A DNA stretch of 64,000 nucleotides from CAZDKK01 sp964506245 (GTDB lineage: Bacteria > Eisenbacteria > RBG-16-71-46 > CAIMUX01 > WJJG01): positions 1 through 64,000 of the forward strand of contig CAZDKK010000019.1 of NCBI GenBank assembly GCA_964506245.1, written 5' to 3'. How positions within the stretch are numbered: the first letter of the stretch is position 1; every line of letters begins with the position of its first letter. Positions 38,943 through 46,960 of this stretch are shown one piece after another. Under the pieces are notes generated by a model. The model searched no databases. It worked only from the letters and a program-made list of their open reading frames with translations, and was not told the origin of the DNA. The position numbers were made by a program, and so were the translations under genes.

Positions 38943-39516
38943 AGGCGGCCAGCTCCTCGCGCGGATAGCGGTAGCAGCGCCGCACGCCCAACGCGATCAG
39001 GATGGCGCCGAAGAAGAGGTGGAGCAGCCCCATCAGCCCCATGCCCTTGACCGCCATGAACAGCGTCGCGCGCGTGCTTTCGCCCACCGCGTCCGGCTCG
39101 AGGCTCGCCAGCCGCAGCCGTGACGCCACCTTGGGGATCAGCCAGAGCTCAGGGCCGACGGCCAGAAAGGTCATGAGCAGGACCAGGGCCAGCATCAGCA
39201 GCACCGTCGACGGGCGCCGCAGTCGGAACAGGTGCATGCCGAGCACCGTGAGCAGGAGAACGCCCGCGGCGATGGCGGCGACGTAGCCCAGCGATTCGAG
39301 CAGCCAGATCAGCAAGACGGGCGCGTCGGAGCTGACATCGGACGCGCGCGCGATCAAGGGGGCGGTGAGCAACGCGGCCGAGGCGTGCACCCCCATCCAC
39401 AGCGTGGCCCCGAGCAAGTAGGTGAACTCCAGGATCTGGGCGGCCCAGTCCGGCACTGGGCGGGGCAGCGAATAGACCACCGCCTGGACGGGCACCTGTC
39501 GACTGCCGCTCTTCAT
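38920..39516 (-). CDS. DUF4149-like four-helix membrane protein
   Basis: 198 residues from the ATG at 39516. Four membrane helices near residues 20-50, 66-95, 104-128 and 160-185, with charged loops. LGATLWMGVHASAALLTAPLIAR and ALVLLMTFLAVGPELWLIPKV resemble DUF4149/TMEM205-like proteins. No known function. It faces miaB (23-bp tail-to-tail overlap). Upstream lies a tandem-repeat array; start downstream of GGGACACCCTGC. Confidence 0.65.
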   Translation of the reverse strand: MKSGSRQVPVQAVVYSLPRPVPDWAAQILEFTYLLGATLWMGVHASAALLTAPLIARASDVSSDAPVLLIWLLESLGYVAAIAAGVLLLTVLGMHLFRLRRPSTVLLMLALVLLMTFLAVGPELWLIPKVASRLRLASLEPDAVGESTRATLFMAVKGMGLMGLLHLFFGAILIALGVRRCYRYPREELAAFSPPGDP

Positions 39517-39543
39517 GCAGGGTGTCCCTCGTCCTCGATCGAC

Positions 39544-39591
39544 GGCCGCGAGACCGACGGGCCGCGAGACCGCTGGGCCACGAGACCTCCG
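39544..39591. repeat. Three tandem 16-bp repeats, GGCCrCGAGACCnnnG
   Basis: Copies at 39544-39559, 39560-39575 and 39576-39591, followed by a decayed fourth (GGCCAC at 39592). Each differs in the last 3-4 bases. Just upstream of the minus-strand gene start. Confidence 0.7.
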
Positions 39592-39716
39592 GGCCACCCG
39601 GTCCGGAGACCCCGGTCCCCCCATATATCGTCCCGTCGGGCCGCATCACCAGCTTGGGGCGCAGTGACCTCGAGCGCGGCGGTGGGGTCGGTCTCGCCCG
39701 GGGGGGCGACATGCCA

Positions 39717-39746
39717 TTGACAGCCTCGCACCTGTCCACCTAGCAT
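39717..39746 (+). promoter_or_regulatory. Promoter of hscB operon
   Basis: TTGACA at 39717-39722, 18-bp spacer, TAGCAT at 39741-39746. Transcription would begin near 39753, favouring the ATG at 39827 as hscB start, with GGAGAGGA about 11 bases before it. Confidence 0.65.
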
Positions 39747-39826
39747 GGCGGCTTCCGATGTCCTGCACGCTGCCCGGCAGGGCCAGCGCCCCGGCGCGCC
39801 GGGCCCGGGAGAGGATCGATCCGTTC

Positions 39827-40513
39827 ATGAAATGCTGGAACTGCGAGGTCGCACTGGAGAACAACCTCCTGTGCGGACGGTGCGGCATGCCGCAGCCGGT
39901 AGACGTACTGGGCGCCTTCGAGGCGTTGGGCCTGCCACCCCGGTTGCAGGTGGCCGAGGAGGAGGTCGAGCGCACCTATGAGCGCATGGCGCTCAAGTGC
40001 CACCCCGACCTGTTCCGCGCCCACCACGACGAGCGGGTGATCAACGCGGCCCGCGTTGCGATGCGCACCCTCAACGATGCGCACCGGACCATCCGAGACC
40101 GCACCCGTCGCCTGCGCTACGTGCTGGCTGCCAGCGGCAGTCTGGGAGAGACGACCCGCACCGTTCCGGAGGGATTACAGGCCTCGGTGCAGATCATCGG
40201 CCGGATGCTGGGCGCGGTCGAGGAGGCCAGGGAGAAGGGGGATCGCGAGGCCTGGGAGGGGCACCAGGATCACCTGGCCTCGCTCCAGGTGCAGGCCGAG
40301 AGTGCGGCCCAACGGCTGGAACAATCCTTCCAGGCCCTGGCGCACGAGTGGGACGACGCGGTCAAGCAGGGCGGCGGAGCCTGGCCGGAGATGCCCGAAG
40401 GGTGGCGGGCGCAGGCCCAGCGCTGGTTGGGTGAACAGGAGTATCTGGACGCGTTGCTCGAGCGCATGCGCGCCGGGCGCGTCTGGGAAAAGGCCGGGGC
40501 CGGCGGCGAGTGA
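39827..40513 (+). CDS. hscB: HscB-type J-domain co-chaperone with zinc-binding N-terminus
   Basis: HscB brings the Hsp70 HscA to scaffold proteins for Fe-S cluster transfer. 228 residues from the ATG at 39827. A four-Cys motif (C3, C6, C16, C19), like the zinc module of eukaryotic and some bacterial HscB, is followed by the J-domain with HPD at residues 59-61 and the HscB C-terminal helical domain. An in-frame ATG at 39758 lies only about five bases after the predicted transcription start and has no ribosome site. The Hsp70 gene follows 48 bases later. No iscS, iscU or fdx is in the window. Confidence 0.85.
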   Translation: MKCWNCEVALENNLLCGRCGMPQPVDVLGAFEALGLPPRLQVAEEEVERTYERMALKCHPDLFRAHHDERVINAARVAMRTLNDAHRTIRDRTRRLRYVLAASGSLGETTRTVPEGLQASVQIIGRMLGAVEEAREKGDREAWEGHQDHLASLQVQAESAAQRLEQSFQALAHEWDDAVKQGGGAWPEMPEGWRAQAQRWLGEQEYLDALLERMRAGRVWEKAGAGGE

Positions 40514-40561
40514 GGCGGCCTGGCGCCGCCGGCCGGTTTCAGGGTGGGGAGGGAGTCCGGT

Positions 40562-42382
40562 TTGGCGAGGCAGACCACGGTCCAGTCCTCGGGTCAGGGC
40601 TTCGTGGCCTTTGACTTCGGCACGAGCGTCAGCCGCATCGCATTCGCGCGCGGCGAAGGGGCCGCGTTTGTCACGGACCTGGCGGGCGACGCGCGCATCC
40701 CCTCGGTGCTCGCGGTCTCCCCGCAGGGGGGTCTGCTCGCGGGCGTGGCGGCCCGCGAGCGCCAGGCGCTCTTTCCTCGCTTCACCGTCCTGTCGCCGAA
40801 GGCACTGCTGACCCAGGATGCGGCGTCGCTCCGGAGGCTGGGCCCGTTCTTCCCGCACGCCATCCACGAGGGATCGCCGGCGTTGCTGCAGCTGGAGCTG
40901 GGGGGGCGCGCGCGGTCCGCGGTCGAGCTGAGCGCCCTTTTCTTCGCCCACCTGCGCCGCACGGCCGAGGTCTTCCTGGAGCGGCCGGTGAGCAGCGGCG
41001 TATTCCCGGTGCCGGTGGCCTTCTCGCCCTTCGACCGCCGCGAGTTCTGGCTGGCCGCGCGCATGGCGGGCTTTCAGCAGGTGCGCCTGATCGACGAGAC
41101 CACCGCCGCGGCGCTGGCCTGGATCGCCCAGGGCGGGCGCGGCCGGATCGGCGTCTGCGCCTGGGGCGCGGGCTACTGCGGCCTGGCCATCGTGCAGGTG
41201 CAGGACCGACTGGCGCGCGTGCTGGCGAGCGGCGGCGTGGCGGCCGGAGGCGATCTGCTCGATCTGGCCCTAGCGGAGGATCTGCTGAAGCAAGCCCAGG
41301 CCGGTGGGCCGCTGCAGAACGAGGTGCACGTCGCGCGCCACTTGCTGGGCGTGGCCGAGGCGGCCCGGCGTGATCTGGTCGCCCGCGGCAAGGCGGAGAT
41401 CAGCGTGCCCCTGGGCGAGAGCCGGCCGCCGCTGCGCTGCAGCCTGACGGCGGCGGATCTGAGCCGCCGGCTCGCGCCGTTGGAGGCTCAGGCCGCGCGC
41501 CTCTGCCAGCGGGTGCTGGCCGATGCGGGGCTGCAGCGGGGAGAGCTGGACGCCCTCGTGCTGGCCGGGGGGATGATGCGCATCCCGGAGCTGGCGGGAC
41601 ACCTGAGCGACTTCCTCGGGCGCAAGCCGACCGCGGTGGGGATCGAGTCCGAGGAATGCGTGGCGGTGGGGGCCCTGGAGCGGGCACGGATGCTCGACCG
41701 CGAGAAGAGCGACGTCGTGGTGCTCGATGCCAGCACGTGCGCGCTGGGGCTGGAAGGCCAGGCCGGGCAGGTCAGCCCGATCCTGGAGCGATCGATCCAC
41801 CTCCCGGCCGGTGTCCGCGAGCTCTTCACGACCTATCTCGAGCGCCAGGCCGAGGTCGCCTTCGAGCTGCACGGCCAAGCCATCGGGGCTTGGGAGCCGC
41901 TCGCGCGGGTGGAGGTCTCGAATATTCCGCCCATGCAAGCCGGCGCACCCTCGATCGAGGTCCTGCTGGTCCTGGACGAGGATGGCCAGCTCAATGTCGA
42001 GGCCCGAGAGAGCACGCGCTCGAAGCGGCTCGGGCTCGAGGTGCGGCCCGTCCGCGGCCTCCCGGCCTCCGTCTTCAAGGCGACCCTGGAGGCCTTGCCC
42101 GCGCCCCCCGAGGCCGCCGGTTTCGAGGCCACCCTGCGAGAGGAGCTGCGCCAGCGCGGCCGCTTCCTCCTCGACAATCTGCGCGAACTTAGCCGGCGGC
42201 AGGCGGCGACCATGACGCGCGACGAGAAGCAGATCATCGCCAAGAAGTCGGCCGAGCTCGAGGAAGTCCTCGGCGGGGCGGATCTGGTCGAGATCCGCTC
42301 CTGCGCGCAGGAGTTGGAGGAGGCCGCCCGCTCGCTGGTCCAGCGCGACATCGATGCCGGCCTGCAGGCAGTCTTGCGCTGA
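40562..42382 (+). CDS. HscA/DnaK-like Hsp70 with degenerate ATPase motif
   Basis: 606 residues from TTG at 40562, chosen because GGGGAGGGA at 40546-40554 gives ideal spacing; a GTG at 40544 would start inside this site. Has FDFGTS (17-22), DETTAAALAW, LAGGMMRIPEL, then substrate domain IPPMQAGAPSIEVLLVLDEDGQLNVEA and a lid of helices. The phosphate-2 motif, normally DLGGGT, reads A200-W-G-A-G-Y205, so the Asp and Thr of the DnaK motif are missing. Whether it still hydrolyses ATP is in doubt. It lies next to hscB, so it is likely the partner for Fe-S proteins. Loss of this motif makes it a candidate non-cycling or specialised chaperone. Confidence 0.85.
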   Translation: MARQTTVQSSGQGFVAFDFGTSVSRIAFARGEGAAFVTDLAGDARIPSVLAVSPQGGLLAGVAARERQALFPRFTVLSPKALLTQDAASLRRLGPFFPHAIHEGSPALLQLELGGRARSAVELSALFFAHLRRTAEVFLERPVSSGVFPVPVAFSPFDRREFWLAARMAGFQQVRLIDETTAAALAWIAQGGRGRIGVCAWGAGYCGLAIVQVQDRLARVLASGGVAAGGDLLDLALAEDLLKQAQAGGPLQNEVHVARHLLGVAEAARRDLVARGKAEISVPLGESRPPLRCSLTAADLSRRLAPLEAQAARLCQRVLADAGLQRGELDALVLAGGMMRIPELAGHLSDFLGRKPTAVGIESEECVAVGALERARMLDREKSDVVVLDASTCALGLEGQAGQVSPILERSIHLPAGVRELFTTYLERQAEVAFELHGQAIGAWEPLARVEVSNIPPMQAGAPSIEVLLVLDEDGQLNVEARESTRSKRLGLEVRPVRGLPASVFKATLEALPAPPEAAGFEATLREELRQRGRFLLDNLRELSRRQAATMTRDEKQIIAKKSAELEEVLGGADLVEIRSCAQELEEAARSLVQRDIDAGLQAVLR

Positions 42383-42422
42383 CCAGCGGCCGCGGGCGTC
42401 CGCCATCCGGGAGCGGGGTGGG

Positions 42423-43454
42423 ATGTCCAGGGGGCTGATCGAGTTCTGCGAGACGGCGCGCGCGCGCATCGGCGCGGCCCGCTCCATCTTGCTCGCTTCC
42501 CACGTCCTGCCCGACGCCGATTCGGTCGGTTCGCAGGCGGCCCTGGCGCGCCACCTGAGCGCTCTGGGCAAGGACGTCTCGATCTGCAATCCGACCCCGG
42601 TGCACGAGATCTATCGCTTCCTGGTCGATCTGGCCGATCTGCCCCCCGAGGCCTGGCACGTGGGCCAGACGGTGCCGCCGCACGACCTGGCGATCGTGCT
42701 GGACGTGAACGACTGGGACTACATGGGCGCGCTCGGCGAGGGGTTGCGGGAATCGCGCGCGCCGCGACTGCTCTTCGATCACCACGACGGGCCCGCCCGC
42801 ACGGCCGATGTCGCCCTGGTCGACCCGTCGGCCAGCGCGACGGGCGAGGTGCTCTACCGCTACTTCCTCGCCACCGGCGTCGAGGTCGATGCCCGCATGG
42901 CAGCGGCGCTCTACGCTTCGATCCTCTTCGACACCGGCGGCTTTCGCTTCCGCAACACGCGCGACGAGACGGTGCTCATCGCGGCGGAGCTGATCCGCCG
43001 GGGCGCCAGCCACACCCGCACGGCCGCGCGCCTCTTCGAGAACGAGTCGTTCTCGCGGGTGGAGCTCCTGACGGCGGCGCTCAGCCGCGTCGTGAGCGAC
43101 ACCTCCGGGCGCCTGGCCTGGACCTACGTCACGCGCGACATGTTCGCCCAGACGGCCACGTCGGCCGTGGACGCCGACGGGATCATCGACCAGCTCATGA
43201 CGATCCGCGGCGTCGAGGTCGGGGTGCTCTTCCGCGAGCTGCCCGGCGGCGGCGTCAAGGTCACCTTCCGGTCCAAGGGTGACCGCAACGTGGGCCCGCT
43301 GGCCGAGCAGCTGGGCGGGGGGGGACGGCCGACCGCCGCCGGCGTGAGCCTGACCGGCGAGCTGAAAGAAGCGGTCACCCTGGTGCTGGAACGGATCCGC
43401 CGCGAGTTCCAGCTGGACGGCGAGCGGCGCAGTGAGGAGCGCAACCATGGGTGA
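42423..43454 (+). CDS. DHH-family phosphoesterase (NrnA-like)
   Basis: 343 residues. The DHH domain has SHVLPDADSVGS with H27, D31 and D33, DVND, and DHHDG at D119-D122, plus DTGGFRF; the DHHA1 domain ends in VTFRSKGDRNVGPLAEQLGGGGRPTAAGV. These are the metal-binding motifs of oligoribonuclease/pAp phosphatase (NrnA) and cyclic dinucleotide-degrading enzymes. Either could be true here. It lacks membrane or PAS domains, so GdpP is excluded. ATG at 42423. It overlaps folE by eight bases, so folE is translationally coupled. Cytoplasmic. Confidence 0.87.
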   Translation: MSRGLIEFCETARARIGAARSILLASHVLPDADSVGSQAALARHLSALGKDVSICNPTPVHEIYRFLVDLADLPPEAWHVGQTVPPHDLAIVLDVNDWDYMGALGEGLRESRAPRLLFDHHDGPARTADVALVDPSASATGEVLYRYFLATGVEVDARMAAALYASILFDTGGFRFRNTRDETVLIAAELIRRGASHTRTAARLFENESFSRVELLTAALSRVVSDTSGRLAWTYVTRDMFAQTATSAVDADGIIDQLMTIRGVEVGVLFRELPGGGVKVTFRSKGDRNVGPLAEQLGGGGRPTAAGVSLTGELKEAVTLVLERIRREFQLDGERRSEERNHG

Positions 43455-44022
43455 GATCGGTCGGCATATCACGGCCATTCTGCGCGCGCTGGGTGAGGAT
43501 CCTGGGCGCGCCGGCCTGGCCCGCACCCCCGAGCGCGTGGAAGAGTCCCTGCGCTTCCTGACGCGCGGCTACCAGCAGGATCTGGGCGAGTTGCTCAACG
43601 GAGCGGTCTTCTCGGAGCCCTATGACCAGATGGTGATCGTCAAGGATATCGATCTCTACAGCCTGTGCGAACACCACCTGCTGCCCTTCGTCGGCAAGGC
43701 CCACGTAGCCTACATCCCCGACGGCCGCCTGCTGGGCCTGAGCAAGATCCCGCGCATCGTCGAGTTGTATGCGCGCCGCCTGCAGCTCCAGGAGCGGCTC
43801 ACCAGCCAGATCGCCGAATGCATCCAGGAGGCGATCCGCCCGCGGGGCGTGGGCGTGGTCATCGAGGCCTTCCACCTCTGCCTGGCGATGCGCGGCGCCG
43901 AGAAACAGAACGCGTACATGACCACCAGCGCGGTGCTGGGCGACTTCCGCAACGACCGGGCCACCCGCAGCGAGTTCCTCGACCTGCTGCGCAAGCGCGG
44001 GGCCGCCCCAGGCCCGGCGTAG
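43447..44022 (+). CDS. folE: GTP cyclohydrolase I
   Basis: Converts GTP to dihydroneopterin triphosphate, the entry to folate. 191 residues, usual size. Start is the ATG at 43447 with GAGGAG ahead, overlapping the DHH gene. Zinc ligands C74 and H77 in CEHHLLPF and C145 in the C-terminal strand HLCLAMRGAEKQ are intact. SKIPRIVELYARRLQLQERLTSQI is the signature helix. No other folate gene lies near. The gene ends before two hairpins shared with the convergent GAPDH-like gene. Confidence 0.96.
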   Translation: MGEIGRHITAILRALGEDPGRAGLARTPERVEESLRFLTRGYQQDLGELLNGAVFSEPYDQMVIVKDIDLYSLCEHHLLPFVGKAHVAYIPDGRLLGLSKIPRIVELYARRLQLQERLTSQIAECIQEAIRPRGVGVVIEAFHLCLAMRGAEKQNAYMTTSAVLGDFRNDRATRSEFLDLLRKRGAAPGPA

Positions 44023-44079
44023 CCCGCGGCGGGTGAGCAGCGGCGCCGGACCGGCGCGGCCGTCCGCGGGCGAGGACAC

Positions 44080-44113
44080 GAACGCCCGGGAGGTCTCCAC
44101 CCCCCGGGCGTTC
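44080..44113. terminator. Bidirectional terminator between folE and GAPDH-like gene
   Basis: 11-bp perfect arms GAACGCCCGGG and CCCGGGCGTTC with a 12-base loop. Confidence 0.7.
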
Positions 44114-44126
44114 CCCTTCCCCGCGC

Positions 44127-44144
44127 GGCCCCGCATCCGGGGCC
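44127..44144. terminator. Second hairpin near the GAPDH-like gene stop
   Basis: GGCCCCG and CGGGGCC flank CATC, nine bases beyond the minus-gene stop. Together with the hairpin at 44080 it probably ends both transcripts. Confidence 0.5.
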
Positions 44145-44153
44145 ACCCGCGCG

Positions 44154-45224
44154 CTAGATCTCGTCGAAGAAGTACTCGCGCAGCGGCTGCAGCCGCTCGA
44201 CGTAGTCCTCCGGGTAGAGGAACCAGGCCGCGATCGACACCGAGGAGACGAGCGAGTTGCCGTCCTGCGGCGTGAAGGTGAAGCCGATCACGTCGTGGTC
44301 GCCCCGCACCGTCAGGGTCGGCACGCACACCACCGTCTGGCTCAGCAGGCGGCCGTAGTGGCCCTGGTCGCGGCCGAAGGAGAAGACCGAGTTGGTCGAG
44401 CGCTTCTCGGTCAGCGCCACCCGCTGGTTCTCGCGCAGCCGCGCGATGACGGCCGGCAGCGTGACCTTCTCCTTGAGCTTGAGGTTGAACCACATGGCGT
44501 GCATGTACTGACTGTTGACCTTCATCGCGGAGCTGAAGAGGGGCAGCTCGTAGTTCAGCGTCTTGAAGAGGTGGTAGGCGTCCCGCGCGTGGTGGGTGCC
44601 GAAATCGGGATCGTCGTGCTTGCCGGCCTGGGGTGCCGGGATGAACTTGCTGTCCTGGCTGATGTCATTGGCACGGCGGATGAGGACGAAGCGGCCGTCG
44701 ACCAGGTTGGTCGGGTCCTTCTCCTGGAGCGCCAGCGTGTCGATGACCACCGCCAGGTTGTGCGTGTTGCACGAGACGATCTGGATGTACTTGTCCTTGC
44801 CCGGCTCGAGCGCCTCGTCGTTGATGCCGCGCGCGTAGGGCTTGCCGAAGCCGAACTCGCTGCCCTGAGCCACGAAGCCCTTGACGCTCGCCTCGTGCTT
44901 GGCGTAGGAGGCTTCCTTGTTGGCGTTGCCCGACGGGGTGCAGTCGATGATGACATCGGCCAGGCCGCAGGCTTCCTCGTACTCGTAGGTGATCTTCATC
45001 CCCAGGTCCTCGAACTTGGGGATCATCTCCTTGTCGGCCACGAGGCGCGCCCCGCGCTTGATCAGGTTCTTGACCTTGGGCCGGTCGCTGGTGAGCGCCT
45101 GCTTCTTGTTGAAGCTGATCGTCTCAATGCCGAGGGTCTTGCGGAAGTCGCACAGCAGCCCGATCAAGGGCTCGCCGATCGTTCCCGTGCCCACGACATG
45201 GACGTGCCTGCCGTTCTTCCCCAT
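44154..45224 (-). CDS. Type II (archaeal-type) glyceraldehyde-3-phosphate dehydrogenase-like protein
   Basis: 356 residues. A Rossmann fold with VVGTGTIGEPL (N-terminus, G12-G17) and the active-site SCNTHNL with C152, which corresponds to the SCNTT of archaeal type II GAPDH rather than the SCTTN of bacterial type I. The C-terminal part has HAMWFNLKLKEKV and FSFGRDQGHYGRLLSQ. Most bacteria have only type I; this would be unusual. It may be a phosphorylating GAPDH, or an enzyme of a related route. Promoter TTGACT-17-TACCCT precedes it. Neighbours give no pathway clue. Confidence 0.75.
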   Translation of the reverse strand: MGKNGRHVHVVGTGTIGEPLIGLLCDFRKTLGIETISFNKKQALTSDRPKVKNLIKRGARLVADKEMIPKFEDLGMKITYEYEEACGLADVIIDCTPSGNANKEASYAKHEASVKGFVAQGSEFGFGKPYARGINDEALEPGKDKYIQIVSCNTHNLAVVIDTLALQEKDPTNLVDGRFVLIRRANDISQDSKFIPAPQAGKHDDPDFGTHHARDAYHLFKTLNYELPLFSSAMKVNSQYMHAMWFNLKLKEKVTLPAVIARLRENQRVALTEKRSTNSVFSFGRDQGHYGRLLSQTVVCVPTLTVRGDHDVIGFTFTPQDGNSLVSSVSIAAWFLYPEDYVERLQPLREYFFDEI

Positions 45225-45361
45225 CGTGACCCCCCTCTTTGCGCGCGGATCGCCGAGCGATCGCGCTAACCCGTCGCCGCCAACTGGCGGGGACGCATCC
45301 CCTCTGTTGCCACCTACGCTCGAACGGCGCCGCGTGGCGCCCCTAAGCCCTTACGACGAGC

Positions 45362-45390
45362 AGGGTAGGCGCTCGGGAGGGGCAAGTCAA
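45362..45390 (-). promoter_or_regulatory. Promoter of GAPDH-like gene
   Basis: Minus strand: TTGACT (45385-45390), 17-bp spacer, TACCCT (45362-45367). Leader about 130 bases to the ATG at 45224. Confidence 0.6.
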
Positions 45391-45404
45391 CCCGCACCCC
45401 GCCA

Positions 45405-45434
45405 TTGAAACCGGCGGGCGTGCGCAGGCACAAT
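45405..45434 (+). promoter_or_regulatory. Promoter of class V aminotransferase gene
   Basis: TTGAAA at 45405-45410, 18-bp spacer, CACAAT at 45429-45434. Divergent to, and partly overlapping with, the leader region of the minus-strand promoter. Confidence 0.5.
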
Positions 45435-45484
45435 CGGCCTCCAGGGGGCAGGACGGGGCGAGTTCGGCGGGGAGGAAGGCACGC

Positions 45485-46960
45485 ATGGCGGGCGAGACGG
45501 AACGCGCGGGCAGCGGCGGGCGTGGGTCGACCGGGATGGGCGGGTTCTTCGTGCCCGAGGTGCTGGGGGCCGATCACCGCGTGCCCCTGCTCACGGGCGA
45601 GTGGGTCCGCCAGGTCTTCATGGACAACGCGGCCAGCACCAAACCCTTCCGTGCGGTGAGCACCTTTCTGCGCGACATGGAGGGGTACTACTCGAACATC
45701 CACCGCGGGACTGGATTCGACGCGGTCTTCTGCACCGAGCGCTACGAGGAGGCGCGCGAGATCGTGCGCCGGTTCGTCGGCGGCGACGAAGAGCGCGACA
45801 TCGTCATTCCGGTGCGCAACACGACCGAGGGATTGAATCTCCTGGCCGTCACGTTCCAATGGAATCCAACGGATGTCGTGTTGACCACCATCCTCGAGCA
45901 CCACTCGAACGACCTGCCCTGGCGCGGCAAGGCCAGGGTGGACTACGTCGGCCGGCGCGCCGACGGCACCCTCGACGTGGAGGAGTTCGGGCGCAAGCTC
46001 GCGGCCCACGCGGGACGGGTGCGCGTCGTGGCCGTCACCGGGGCGTCGAACGTGACCGGGGAGGTGCTGCCGATCCACGAGATCGCCGCGCTGGCCCACC
46101 GGCACGGGGCCTGGATCGTGGTCGACGCGGCCCAGCTCGCCCCCCATCGCCCGATCCGGATGCGACCGCACGGCGATCCCGGCCATCTCGATTTCGTCGT
46201 TTTCAGCGCCCACAAGATGAACTCGCCCTACGGCGAAGGGGCGATCATCGGGCGCCAGGACCACTTCGCCGACGCCTCACCCTACCTGCAGGGCGGGGGC
46301 ACGGTCTACTCGGTCGGCCTGGATCACGTCATCTGGGCCGACCCGCCCGAGCGCCAGGAGGCGGGGACGCCGAACATCCTGGGGCTCTTCGCGCTGGCCG
46401 CGGCGATCCGGCTCTACGAGCGGATCGGCATGGACCGCATCGCGGAGCACGAGCGGCGCCTGACCGGCCGCTTGCTGGCCGGCATGGGCGCCATCGCGGG
46501 GGTTGCGATCTGGGGGCCGCGCGATCCGGGGCGACTCGAGAACCGGCTGGGCGTGGTCACCTTCTCGGTCGCAGGGGTTCCTTACAACCAGGTGGCGGCC
46601 ATCCTGGCCCACGAGCACGGCATCTCGGTGCGCGCCGGCTGCTTCTGCGCCCACCCGCTGATCAAGAGCTTCTTGGGCGTCACACCCGATCAGGAGCGTG
46701 AGTTCGAACGACGGGCGGGAGCGGGCGACCGCAGCCTCGTTCCGGGCGGTGTGCGCGTGAGCGTCGGGCTGCACAACACGGAGGAGGACGTCGACCGGTT
46801 CGTCGAGGCCCTGCGCGCCATCGCCGCGCGCCGCTGGCAGGGCGCGTACGAGCTCGACATCGCGACCGGCGAGTTCCGGCCGAAGGGGTATCGGTACGAC
46901 TTCGGGACGTTTCCGAGCTTTCCGGGGTGCGGCGAGGCGGTGAGAGCGGCGGGAGACTAG
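45485..46960 (+). CDS. Class V aminotransferase, cysteine-desulfurase-like
   Basis: 491 residues, longer than SufS (about 406), with extra N- and C-terminal parts. PLP lysine K244 in SAHKM, and a Cys pair C386/C388 in SVRAGCFCAH at the place of the SufS catalytic loop, with C388 the likely nucleophile. FMDNAASTKP and HHSNDLPW are typical class V motifs. Probably removes sulfur from cysteine, but no suf or isc gene is adjacent, and a different substrate is possible. Its stop shares CTAG with the stop of the convergent kinase gene. Confidence 0.8.
   Translation: MAGETERAGSGGRGSTGMGGFFVPEVLGADHRVPLLTGEWVRQVFMDNAASTKPFRAVSTFLRDMEGYYSNIHRGTGFDAVFCTERYEEAREIVRRFVGGDEERDIVIPVRNTTEGLNLLAVTFQWNPTDVVLTTILEHHSNDLPWRGKARVDYVGRRADGTLDVEEFGRKLAAHAGRVRVVAVTGASNVTGEVLPIHEIAALAHRHGAWIVVDAAQLAPHRPIRMRPHGDPGHLDFVVFSAHKMNSPYGEGAIIGRQDHFADASPYLQGGGTVYSVGLDHVIWADPPERQEAGTPNILGLFALAAAIRLYERIGMDRIAEHERRLTGRLLAGMGAIAGVAIWGPRDPGRLENRLGVVTFSVAGVPYNQVAAILAHEHGISVRAGCFCAHPLIKSFLGVTPDQEREFERRAGAGDRSLVPGGVRVSVGLHNTEEDVDRFVEALRAIAARRWQGAYELDIATGEFRPKGYRYDFGTFPSFPGCGEAVRAAGD

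Larger units (their letters stand above)
39517..39826. other. 310-bp gap between divergent membrane-protein and hscB genes
   Basis: No gene. Holds the 16-bp tandem repeats at 39544-39591 and the hscB promoter at 39717-39746. A frame upstream of hscB stays open from 39758 but is not conserved. Confidence 0.6.

Noticed and set aside
39758..39826. Upstream ATG for hscB at 39758
   Set aside because: It lies about five bases from the predicted transcription start, has no ribosome site, and its added residues are Arg/Pro-rich and unlike HscB.
40544..40561. GTG start of the Hsp70-like gene at 40544
   Set aside because: The strong GGGGAGGGA ribosome site lies inside this reading, and serves TTG at 40562 better.
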